Origin: a virus
Strand: one strand, 5' to 3'
Length of the DNA stretch: 41,791 nucleotides
IMG/VR virus record: IMGVR_UViG_3300048625_000144
Location: 1-41,791 of that record
In this document: piece after piece, positions 22,931-30,900 of the stretch
Numbering within the stretch: position 1 is the stretch's first letter
Layout of the letters: the number at the start of each line of letters is the position of its first letter
Notes under the pieces: model-generated
Seen by the model: the letters and a program-made list of their open reading frames with translations, nothing else
What the model was told of the DNA's origin: nothing
Databases searched by the model: none
Program-made: the position numbers and the translations under genes

Positions 22931-22976
22931 TGGGGGAGAGTAGTTTTACGACTTGCTCAGGTCGCCTTGGAGCGGT

Positions 22977-23471
22977 CTAGATGGTCTCGACTGATACCGA
23001 GTAGTCGTCTTGCTCCATGCTCCACGACTGCGCAATTTCAAACGCTGGGTCGTTTGAGGTGAAAGTTTGACCGCTTGACCATTCAATAGCACTCTGGATT
23101 GCATCCTCGCTGGTGCCACGAGGGGCAACCACATCAAGGCAGTAGGTCAAGGTGATTTCGACCCTGAAGGTCTCCTCAAGGGCTATGTCAAGTAGGTTTG
23201 CTAGGCGCTGGAGTGAGCCGGGAATGTCATCGCCACTGCTTACAAACTCATCAGCCAGTTCGAGAATCATGGATGAAGCTGAGATGCGGTTGTCGCGCTC
23301 CTTGGTTGCCCAGCGCTCGTTGCTTTCGGCTAGCATCTGGGTCTGGGCTGCCAGCGTGGTGTAGCGCTCCTTGAGTTCATCCATCAGGTTGGCGTGGCTT
23401 GCTAGGTCTGGTGCTTGTGCGAATCGTGCGATGAAAGTCTCGGCATCTTCGCGGATGGTGTAGTTGGTCAT
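22977..23471 (-). CDS. Hypothetical early protein, 164 aa
   Basis: First gene of the leftward early block, divergent from the repressor-like gene. Acidic and helical: DAETFIARFAQAPDLASHANLMDELKERYTTLAAQTQML, then a beta segment RVEITLTYCLDVVAPRG and an acidic tail. It has a good AAGGAGCAAAAA site and its own terminator cluster, so it is a single-gene unit. No family recognised; position suggests an immediate-early host-takeover or regulatory role. Confidence 0.65.
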   Translation of the reverse strand: MTNYTIREDAETFIARFAQAPDLASHANLMDELKERYTTLAAQTQMLAESNERWATKERDNRISASSMILELADEFVSSGDDIPGSLQRLANLLDIALEETFRVEITLTYCLDVVAPRGTSEDAIQSAIEWSSGQTFTSNDPAFEIAQSWSMEQDDYSVSVETI

Positions 23472-23657
23472 TTTTTGCTCCTTGGTTGGTGGTGCTATTT
23501 TGTTGATACCCCGTCAGCGCTCGGTGGCTGACAAGGACTACGCTACGCTCATCGATGTTGTGCCGAACTTTCTAGCCGTCACCTATCATTAGCCACCCCC
23601 CTCCAGAAATTGCATTTGAAACACCTGTCTAGCATCTATGCCTGCTAAACTCTCAGT
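23472..23657. promoter_or_regulatory. Divergent control region between early gene and repressor-like gene
   Basis: 186 bp without a gene. It contains a small hairpin GTCAGC-GCTCGGTG-GCTGAC (23512-23531), a weak relative of the 20-bp repeat sharing CCGTCACCT (23565-23584), and an extended -10 TGCTAAACT (23643-23651) ending 7 nt before the ATG at 23658. No ribosome site precedes that ATG, so the repressor message is probably leaderless. The leftward promoter is not clear. Confidence 0.5.
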
Positions 23658-24158
23658 ATGAGCCGAATACCAGATCACCCATTGAGACTTGCCAGACTGC
23701 AAAGCAATTTGAGCCAAGTCGAGCTTGCTAAGCGCGCCGGAGTGCAGCGCAGCGCCATCTCAGCTATTGAGGATGGGCGCACCCGTAATGTTTCGCCAGC
23801 GTTGGCTGACAAGCTGAACGCCATCTTTGACACTGACATCGATAAGGAGATTGCTAAATGGTCAGAAAAGCCCTTGCAACCGCATTTGCGTGGATCGGCA
23901 CAAAACTTGATGCTGATACCGCCATACACACTTGGGCAGTATTACAAGACATTTCGGCAGTGGAGATCAGAGATTGCTGCTACCCCAACAGCGTTTGCGA
24001 GTATGTTGCGTATAAATCCTGCCATTGTGAAGTCGTATGAATCCGGCAAGTATGAGACTTTGCCTGATAATCTGGGCGCAAGAATGTTGGAAGCGTTTGG
24101 CTCTTTTGGTTTCACTACTGACTATCTCTCTGAGCTTGAGAAGCTAGGTCGATCATGA
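23658..24158 (+). CDS. Repressor-like protein with two HTH domains
   Basis: A 166-aa protein. Residues about 8-55 are a classic XRE/Cro-type HTH: RLARLQSNLSQVELAKRAGVQRSAISAIEDG. Residues about 95-145 look like a second HTH (FASMLRINPAIVKSYESGKYETLP), joined by a short linker. It is the divergent partner of the early leftward block, the usual place for an immunity or early-gene repressor. No integrase was found, so it may control a lytic switch or pseudolysogeny. The stop overlaps the DUF3310 start (ATGA). Confidence 0.8.
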   Translation: MSRIPDHPLRLARLQSNLSQVELAKRAGVQRSAISAIEDGRTRNVSPALADKLNAIFDTDIDKEIAKWSEKPLQPHLRGSAQNLMLIPPYTLGQYYKTFRQWRSEIAATPTAFASMLRINPAIVKSYESGKYETLPDNLGARMLEAFGSFGFTTDYLSELEKLGRS

Positions 24159-24427
24159 GAAATTGGCATTACGAATCCCCTATAGCGGTTACTAAGACTT
24201 CTACTTCTTCTTCTATTACAGATCCAGTGAATCGCCCAGCTCATTACACAAGTGACCCTAGCGGCGTTGAGTGCATTCAGATTACGCGCCACCGGACATT
24301 CAACATCGGTAATGCATTCAAGTATCTTTGGCGCGCTGGCTTGAAGGATGAAGCTGCAACTATTCAGGATCTAGAAAAAGCGATTTTCTACATAAAGGAT
24401 GAAATTGAGCGACTTAGAAAACTTTGA
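24155..24427 (+). CDS. DUF3310 family phage protein
   Basis: A 90-aa protein matching the DUF3310 signature: DPVNRPAHYT, GVECIQITRHRTFNIGNAFKYLWRAGLKD, and DLEKAIFYIKDEIERL. Members are common in phages and sometimes fused to nucleotide-metabolism domains; the activity is unproven. It overlaps the repressor gene by 4 bp and the probable small terminase by 29 bp. Confidence 0.9.
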   Translation: MRNWHYESPIAVTKTSTSSSITDPVNRPAHYTSDPSGVECIQITRHRTFNIGNAFKYLWRAGLKDEAATIQDLEKAIFYIKDEIERLRKL

Positions 24428-25145
24428 TTTAGAGAAGTTTGATACCAAGCTCTATACCCCTAAAAAGACTAAAGAGCAGGTTCTTTTTGACAAGGTGCTA
24501 GCTGCAGCTATTGCAGCTGACCGCCAAGGTTTGTTCTGTGAGACTCAGACACTGCTTGATCAAGACCCAGCGCTGACTAAGAAAGACATTGAAATTGTCT
24601 GGGGGTCTAGCAAGTTACAGCGTGCATTGGATGACCGCGGAATCAAAACCACGCAAAATCCAAACCTGACGCTACGCCAAGAGATGTTTTTGCAGGCTTA
24701 TTTGAGCCCGATGAACCTGAAAACTCCGCAGGTTATTGCTAAGCAGATGAAGATTGGCATTCCAGAGCTCGATGGCTGGCTAAGGCAAAAAGAGTTTGCT
24801 AGCGCTATGTCTACAAAGTCTGCTGAGAATCTAAAGACTTACATTCCTATTGCGGATAAGGCTTTAGGAGACCTAGTTCAGCAGGGCGATATGAAGGCTA
24901 TTACCTTCTTGAATCAGCTCACTGGGCGCTTTGACCCCAATGCTAAGGCTAATCTTGATGTTCCAGCACTACTTATGCAGGTTCAGGACATCATTTTGCG
25001 CCATGTTCTAGATCCAGCAGTAAAGCGTAATATTGCTAGAGAGTTGATTGCTTTGGCTTCAGGGCAGTCTCATTTTGCTGCGCTTCCTGAGCCAACTCAT
25101 GCTAGTGTTGAAGTCGAGACGGACATCATTATCATTGACGATTAG
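24399..25145 (+). CDS. Probable terminase small subunit
   Basis: A 248-aa protein with an HTH-like segment LTLRQEMFLQAYLSP ... TPQVIAKQMKIGIPELDGWLRQKEF, then a helical region IADKALGDLVQQGDMKAITFLNQLTGRFDP. This is the standard small-terminase pattern: DNA-binding HTH plus 'GD.KAI.FL...TGR.D' oligomerisation helices. A C-terminal acidic tail (VETDIIIIDD) could contact TerL. It is distant from TerL, which is unusual but occurs. Start MKLSDLENFDL overlaps DUF3310; other starts are possible. Confidence 0.7.
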   Translation: MKLSDLENFDLEKFDTKLYTPKKTKEQVLFDKVLAAAIAADRQGLFCETQTLLDQDPALTKKDIEIVWGSSKLQRALDDRGIKTTQNPNLTLRQEMFLQAYLSPMNLKTPQVIAKQMKIGIPELDGWLRQKEFASAMSTKSAENLKTYIPIADKALGDLVQQGDMKAITFLNQLTGRFDPNAKANLDVPALLMQVQDIILRHVLDPAVKRNIARELIALASGQSHFAALPEPTHASVEVETDIIIIDD

Positions 25146-25153
25146 GAAATGAC

Positions 25154-25684
25154 ATGTCTTACACTACGACAACAAACCTGTCGTTGCAGAAAGCTGTTCC
25201 GGGCTCGAATCAGGCTTTTGAAACTGCCAGCATCAATACCAACTGGGATAATGTTGATTCGCATGCTGGCTCTGTAAATACTTCTATCACCACCATCAAT
25301 GGCAATGTTACGACTGTAACCAATAACCTTGCTACTGTAACTGGAACTACTATCCCAGCTCTTGCAGCTCGCGTTACAACCCTTGAAGGTGAAGGAGCGC
25401 TTAGCTCTAAGTCAGCTTCTTATAGCCTTGTAGCCGGAGATGCAAACAAGGCTATTGCTTTCACTAGCGCTTCAGCTCAGACTGTAACTGTTGGAGCAGT
25501 GCTAGGTGCTGATGGAGACCGAGTGGACATCATGCGTAATGGTGCTGGAGCAGTTACCTTCGCAGCTTCAGGTGTGACCTTGCAGTCTAAGAACAGCGCA
25601 TTGAGCATCTCAACTCAGTATGCAGCAGCTACTGTCATACGAATCTCCTCATCTGTTTACCAGATCATTGGCGACCTTGCATAA
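25154..25684 (+). CDS. Short fibre-like structural protein
   Basis: A 176-aa protein. N-terminal half is Thr/Asn-rich (MSYTTTTNLSLQKAVPGSNQ), then a coiled-coil-like run NGNVTTVTNNLATVTGTTIPALAARVTTLEG and a small beta domain AQTVTVGAVLGADGDRVDIMRNGAGAVTFAAS. The combination resembles short phage tail-spike or fibre proteins. Ribosome site AGGAAATGAC. The next gene is started by TAATG overlap. Confidence 0.65.
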   Translation: MSYTTTTNLSLQKAVPGSNQAFETASINTNWDNVDSHAGSVNTSITTINGNVTTVTNNLATVTGTTIPALAARVTTLEGEGALSSKSASYSLVAGDANKAIAFTSASAQTVTVGAVLGADGDRVDIMRNGAGAVTFAASGVTLQSKNSALSISTQYAAATVIRISSSVYQIIGDLA

Positions 25685-25932
25685 TGACCGAAAACCAGCA
25701 GACGCATGTGAAGATCACTATTGAAGATCTTTACCGCGAGCAGCAGGAAATGAAGCAGCTTCTTACGCGCATGAGCCAGCAGCTTGACGCGTTTGGTGAT
25801 TTGCCAACGCGAGTTACCAAGCTTGAGATAAACCAAGCTCGTGATGCTTGGGTAACTAAGGTTGTTTGGGCAGCTCTGGCATCAGGCGTAGCTGGCTTCC
25901 TAGCCTCTATCTGGCAGGTTGTATCTAAGTGA
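25684..25932 (+). CDS. XhlA-like lysis accessory membrane protein
   Basis: An 82-aa protein. N-terminal coiled coil (IEDLYREQQEMKQLLTRMSQQLDAF ... RVTKLEINQ) and one C-terminal membrane helix (VVWAALASGVAGFLASIWQVV). This is the layout of haemolysin XhlA-type phage proteins, which help holins and endolysins. It is coupled by GTGA to the endolysin gene, confirming a lysis cassette. Confidence 0.7.
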   Translation: MTENQQTHVKITIEDLYREQQEMKQLLTRMSQQLDAFGDLPTRVTKLEINQARDAWVTKVVWAALASGVAGFLASIWQVVSK

Positions 25933-26360
25933 GTAGACTTCCATTTCCTAAAACCAAGATCACTTGTAAGTTTGGCGTTGTAGATAAAGCTCACCCTAAT
26001 GGGCATCGCGGCACTGACTTTGGTATTGCAGCCGGAACCGATATCCCATCAGCTACTGATGGCATCGTAGCTCTATCTCAGTGGAGCGATGTGCTTGGCT
26101 GGGTTGTAGTTGTAGCTCGTAAGAAGAATAGCTTCTGGGGATACTGCCACATGGAGCATAAAGGTCTTGCTGTAGGCAGTAAAGTTCATGCTGGCAAGAC
26201 CTTCATTGGCAAGGTTGGCGATACTGGATCTGCTAGTCATGGAGACCATTTACACTTCACGCATGGAGATACTGTAAATAGTGTTTTCTATGGCAAAGTA
26301 GACGACCCAGTGAAAGCCATTGCTAAACTGGTAGCAGAGGAGAAATTGAAGAATGCATAA
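25929..26360 (+). CDS. M23 (LytM-type) peptidoglycan endopeptidase endolysin
   Basis: A 143-aa zinc peptidase. Zinc ligands and catalytic residues are visible: H26-x3-D30 in HRGTDFG, H74 in GYCHM, and H107-L-H109 in HGDHLHF. It cleaves peptide cross-links in peptidoglycan. It has no signal peptide, so release depends on the neighbouring membrane proteins. The start is a GTG in a GTGA overlap. It lacks a separate cell-wall-binding domain. Confidence 0.9.
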   Translation: MSRLPFPKTKITCKFGVVDKAHPNGHRGTDFGIAAGTDIPSATDGIVALSQWSDVLGWVVVVARKKNSFWGYCHMEHKGLAVGSKVHAGKTFIGKVGDTGSASHGDHLHFTHGDTVNSVFYGKVDDPVKAIAKLVAEEKLKNA

Positions 26361-26601
26361 ACTATCACCAAGCACCATTGCACAGTTGAAGAAGGCTTTT
26401 AGGAGCTATGTTCGCTCTGCTATTGCTACTGTAGCTATGACTTTGTTTAGCCCGGATCCAGCTTCATTGACTGGCTGGGCGCTTCTCGTAGCTTTTGTTG
26501 GACCACTTGCCCGCGCTATTGACCCAACTGATGATGCTTTTGGTATTGGAGCCGCTGTCACAAAGGCAGCTAAAGAGTTCACTGGAAAGGTAACTAAGTA
26601 A
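26353..26601 (+). CDS. Holin-like membrane protein
   Basis: An 82-aa protein with a basic N-terminus (KLSPSTIAQLKKAFRSYVRS), then hydrophobic segments SAIATVAMTLFS and WALLVAFVGPLARAID. Ends in charged residues. Position right after the endolysin and overlapping it by 8 bp is typical of a holin. It could equally be an antiholin. Two membrane-protein candidates flank the lysin. Confidence 0.65.
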   Translation: MHKLSPSTIAQLKKAFRSYVRSAIATVAMTLFSPDPASLTGWALLVAFVGPLARAIDPTDDAFGIGAAVTKAAKEFTGKVTK

Positions 26602-26930
26602 TGGCTGACAACAAGGAAACCTATAAGAAGGTAGCAGTGCCAAACACTATTCTGCCTCCTATGAAGAAGCCTGATGGCGCTGAGGATCCTAACAAGATGG
26701 ATTCTCATGACAAGATGAAAACTCGCAAGCCTGAGCAGGATAGCGAGCATCTGAACAAGACTCCTGAAGAAATGCAGAAGCGTCAGGCAGAGTTTGCCAA
26801 GCGCAAGGCTCAGAGGGATATGGAACGAAAGAAGCGCGGTCTGAAGATCGGTCCAAACATTTATGGTGGCGGGATCAACCCAGCTGCTGCAACTACTACT
26901 TCAACAGGAACGAAGGTCTCTAATGTCTAG
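26601..26930 (+). CDS. Hydrophilic hypothetical protein, 109 aa
   Basis: Lys/Glu/Asp/Met-rich, with a repeated charged-helix look (TPEEMQKRQAEFAKRKAQRDMERKKRG), then a Gly/Ala/Thr tail. No membrane segment, Cys or known domain. Follows the holin-like gene by TAATG overlap. Could be a virion-associated or intracellular accessory protein. Confidence 0.6.
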   Translation: MADNKETYKKVAVPNTILPPMKKPDGAEDPNKMDSHDKMKTRKPEQDSEHLNKTPEEMQKRQAEFAKRKAQRDMERKKRGLKIGPNIYGGGINPAAATTTSTGTKVSNV

Positions 26931-27201
26931 CTCAAACCCAAAGACTTCAAATGCTGAAATTGATAATGAATCAGGTTCAGCAGTAAGTAATGCTACTTAT
27001 GCTCAGTATGAAGCCTATAAAAAGACTGATGCATATAAGAACTCTAAAGAGGGTAAGCGCATTGCTGCTGCCAAACTAGAGATTGCTGCTAAGAAGGCAT
27101 TGCATAAAAAGGGTGGCTGGGAGAATGCAAAAAAGAAGATGGACAAGATCGTAAAGACTTCTCCAAATAAGTCTGGCATCCCTGCTTCACCAACTCACTA
27201 A
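26923..27201 (+). CDS. Basic hypothetical protein, 92 aa
   Basis: Starts MSSSNPKTSNAEIDNESG after an AAGG site, overlapping the previous stop by 8 bp. The central YAQYEAYKKTDAYKNSKEGKRIAAAK is basic and aromatic, and the C-terminus is Lys-rich. It may bind DNA. Its stop overlaps the next start as TAATG. Confidence 0.6.
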   Translation: MSSSNPKTSNAEIDNESGSAVSNATYAQYEAYKKTDAYKNSKEGKRIAAAKLEIAAKKALHKKGGWENAKKKMDKIVKTSPNKSGIPASPTH

Positions 27202-27338
27202 TGCCCTACAAGTTCACCAAAAAGCAGGCTTACCACATGGTAGGCGGCAAGCGCGATTACCTGCCTAAGAAGCAGGCTATCGCTATTCAGCTCTCTAAGC
27301 TCCGCAAAGAGGGCAAAATACCGCCTAGAAAGGGCTAG
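27201..27338 (+). CDS. Small basic DUF6496-like protein, 45 aa
   Basis: Reads MPYKFTKKQAYHMVGGKRDY and ends AIQLSKLRKEGKIPPRKG. The 'KKQAIAIQLSKLRKEGKIP' sentence resembles the short DUF6496-type phage/bacterial proteins ('KQAIAIALSEARKAGAKIP'). Starts by TAATG overlap. Function unknown. Confidence 0.6.
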   Translation: MPYKFTKKQAYHMVGGKRDYLPKKQAIAIQLSKLRKEGKIPPRKG

Positions 27339-27340
27339 AG

Positions 27341-27742
27341 ATGCCGTCAGAAGCCGAGATGGAACAGCAGGAGTGGGAATCACTCAATGAGCGCCAGCAG
27401 GAGCTTGCTAAGGAGTATGCAGAGACAGCACTGGAGTTTGGTATGTTTGACCAGACTTCAGGCGCTGATGGCGCTCACTACGCTCCTGCAGCTAAGAATC
27501 CGTTCAAGGCTGATGGTCTTATCTGCAAGAACTGCATTTTCTACAACGAAGAAAACTCTCAGTGCAAGATTGTAGCTGGCAAGATTGAACCGGAAGCTAT
27601 CTGTAAGCTTTGGATTATCCCTGAGAACCAGCTAGCTGGTAACTCTAAGCAGGATCAGGTGAAGAAGCTTCTTCGTCAGACTGGTGGAGATCAGAAGGCT
27701 CGTCAAGCTCAGATTGATCAGCTGATGTCGGAGCTGGACTAA
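27341..27742 (+). CDS. HiPIP/zinc-ribbon-like four-Cys protein
   Basis: A 133-aa protein. Helical N-terminus (EMEQQEWESLNERQQELAKEYAETAL), then CKNCIFYNEENSQC-KIVAGKIEPEA-ICKLWIIP. This C-x2-C-x8-C-x12-C sentence is seen in phage proteins and protease fusions with a high-potential-iron-sulfur-like ribbon. The C-terminal helix may oligomerise. It is last in the rightward block, and its 3' end overlaps the convergent gene by 98 bp. Confidence 0.65.
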   Translation: MPSEAEMEQQEWESLNERQQELAKEYAETALEFGMFDQTSGADGAHYAPAAKNPFKADGLICKNCIFYNEENSQCKIVAGKIEPEAICKLWIIPENQLAGNSKQDQVKKLLRQTGGDQKARQAQIDQLMSELD

Positions 27743-27974
27743 CACTAAAGTTTTCCAAGATAACCTGCATAGTTGGGCATGGCGCAAGGATTACTTCGCC
27801 GGATAGCTCACTGCAGCATAGGCAAACAATAGGCTCTGTTTCACCTTCAATAGTGCCATCTTGATGCAGGTCTACAACATTCTGAAGTGTTGAGTAAAGC
27901 ATTGCAGAGCCAGCACGAAGCTGGTCTACTAGAGTCTGCATCTCGGTCAAGTTCATCTGCGTCTCAAGTGGCAT
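27645..27974 (-). CDS. Hypothetical acidic protein with Cys cluster, 109 aa
   Basis: Starts MPLETQMNLTEMQTLVDQLRAG; central CLCCSE, then an acidic low-complexity tail (SELDEPSDLHQSDEEASSPDPA) that overlaps the convergent rightward gene. The start overlaps the giant protein stop as TAATG, supporting coupled translation. The tail may be a by-product of the overlap. Function unknown. Confidence 0.55.
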   Translation of the reverse strand: MPLETQMNLTEMQTLVDQLRAGSAMLYSTLQNVVDLHQDGTIEGETEPIVCLCCSELSGEVILAPCPTMQVILENFSVSPAPTSADQSELDEPSDLHQSDEEASSPDPA

Positions 27975-30900
27975 TATTTTCCTTTATTCTGTGTAATGAT
28001 TCGCTTTTGGCGTTGCGTTCTCTGGTTAGAACCAATCTTTAGATTAGCAGGAGTATTTACGCGCTGCATCTTCATACCAGTTAGGAAGTTTATCAACTTC
28101 TGCTGGCGATCAGCTGGAGTTAGCGGATTTCCGCCAGTTTCAACATTCTTAGCTGGAGTATAAGCACCAATTCCAGCACCAAGCTGACTAACAATTGGGA
28201 ACAACTTAGCCAAATAATCAGCTTGTCCCTGTGGAGTATCAGTTCCAGCAGGCTTGTTTGTATCTAGGTCATGGTTAGCCATAAAGCCATAAGCACTCTT
28301 ACCAATAACATTGCCCATCTTGGCAACATTTAGGAACTGCTGCTGACCAACACTAATCATGTTCTCTTGGAAGCTCTTAGTTGGATCCCAAGTAAAGTTC
28401 CAAGTCTCCATTACATCTAGAGGCAGGATTGGTGGGCGGACTAGGGTTGGGTTAGATGGGTCAAATGATGGTCCATATGCACTCTTAGTTAGGTAGTCCG
28501 GCAGCATTTCTTTCTGCTGCTTACTCCAAGGAACTGCAGCACTAATGTTACCCATCTGATTCTGCTTAGCAGTCTCATACTGGAGCTGTGGGTAAACAGC
28601 CATCCATCGACCATGATTCAATGCCATGTCAATCATTGCTGAGTGGGCAACTCGAAGCCATGTGTAGTAGGTAAATAGCGGGCGCATTACCTTACGCTCA
28701 CCGGATGCCAGTGACTGAATAGTCGGGTGGGTCAGGTGGATTTCCTTAGCCATAGCTGCAAACATCTCATCAGTGCTACGCCATGACCGCTTAGCGCCAA
28801 CAGAGATAGCATGAGCTGCACGAGGAACATTTCCATAAAATACACTCAAGTCACCAGCAGGTTTAGCTAGTCGGTTTGCTTGGAAAATAGCATGGTTGAT
28901 ACTCTGGAACATTGTTTTCTTTGCGCCAGTAACAGTAGCAGCATCAGATAGAACAGATTCGGATAGTCCAGCAATTTCATCGTTGAAGATGTTGCTAATA
29001 GTAATTCCGCGAGCTTTGAACTCCTGAGTTAGATCTTCAATGCTGATGTGCTGCATCTTGCCACCAATGTTGAAGCTTACGAATCCCTTGTTCATATCTT
29101 CAGCATGATTCAAGAACTTGCTTGACTTATCGTAGTTTTTGGCAACCATAGCAACTTCTTCTACAAGCTTGTTGCCTAGATACTCAGTCTTTAGGATTTC
29201 ATTAGCAATGTTTTTAGCAACCTTTGCTCCGGCTACCCAGTGTTCAACATTGCGAGTTCCATAAACAACAGCAATACCATTGTCGCCAACGATGTTGATG
29301 ACATGGTGGCGTGGCGTAAAGATGGTCTGTTGTGCCTTTAGCAAGCTCATAAGACCCATTACTGGCTTTAGCCACTGAGGAGATCCGCTAGCGATAGAGT
29401 TCCATTCTCGGTTTAGCGCACCGATCTGTGGAGCAATGTCTGGATGGAAGTAAGCTGCATTATCACCAGTTGGGAAGTGAGCAGTTAGGTTGATCCCCTT
29501 TGTCTCATTTACTGCCTTTACCTGAACCCAGCCACGCTCAGCAGCTTGCTTTGCAGTAAGCCCAAATGATTCATGACCAAAGTTTGCAACTAGGGAATCC
29601 GCCATTGATTTTTCAGTTCTGGCATGCTGAACTGCCATACCAAAACGAGACAAGATTACGAATGGGTCTGAACCAGAATCAACAAATGCCTGAGTTCTGT
29701 TAGCCCAGTCAGCACCTTCAATAGTAGTTAGGTCGCCAACCCAAGCTGGCTTAGGGGCAAATGGCAAAGTCTCAAAATACTTCTTTAGTTGATCTTGAGT
29801 CATGCCGGATACTTTTGCAAAACCAAGACCTTCACCAAGACCATAGTGGCTGAATGCGTTCTGCAGTGCCTGAGAGCTAAAGCCTTCTTCAGTTAGAGCT
29901 TGGCGAACTGGCTGTAGGGCATTATTTAGGTTGCTAACCAAATCATGCATGATTGGGTCAGTAGCCTGATCTGGCATTGTCTGAGCAGCCCAGTGACCAA
30001 ATGCAGTCATAAAGCCGTCACCCTCAAGGGCTCCCTTATACTTCTTCTTCATCAAGTCGAGAGCATGCGAGAGGCTTGAGTTTACCATCTGCTTTTCTGA
30101 CTCAGCCATTGCCATGTATGGGGCAACATCAGCCTTACCAGCAGTTGCATCTAGGCGGTTTCCTAGCTGAGATAGCCTTCCAGAGTTGATAGTTCCGGGA
30201 AGATTAGTAGCCCTTCTAGTTCGGTCATAAGTTGTATAGACGCGAATAACAGAGTCATTTAGTGGCTTGTCATAGAACTCTTGAATACTACGGAGCTGAG
30301 CGACATTCATATCGCCTTCGGCAGCCTTAGTAATGTCTGCAGCAGAATCTAGAACATGCTTAGCGGCATCCTGTGTAGCACCCTCAGCAAGCTTCTTTCC
30401 GCGTGCCTGACGGACTGGTTCATCCTGCTCCCAGATCTGCTTCTGCTGGGCTTTAGTGGTCTTTCTAGGGCGCTTAGCAACTGTATCTACAACTTCTCCA
30501 GAAAGGTTTGCAGTTCCATCTTGAAGGATGATTCTGTCCATACCCTGAGCTGCTGTAGTAGATGCGGTGTGGTCGAACTTTGAACTATCAACCCAAGTCT
30601 GAGTAGCAACATCAAAGTGCTTGGTATCAATCCAGTTATTCCAAGCAGTCTCGCGAGCTGCATCTAGCTTCTTCTGCAGGCTACGCTGCTTTGTAAGCCA
30701 AGTCTTTACTTCAGCTTTGGTAGTCAAAGCCAAGCGGTCAGCAAAGTGCTTTTCATAGGCAAGCATTACTTCAGTTAGCTTATTTTGAGCTGCAGCTTTT
30801 GCTTCTGGCTTTGGGAATGGCAAACCTTCGCGACCCATTGGTGCTGCTGCTTCAGGGTTTTCATGGCGGAACATAGTGTTCATGAGATCGCGAATCTTGA

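Noticed and set aside
23565-23584. Fourth copy of the 20-bp repeat
   Set aside because: Shares only CCGTCACCT plus scattered bases and has no ATG in the matching place; kept as a weak relative inside the control-region entry rather than as a true copy.
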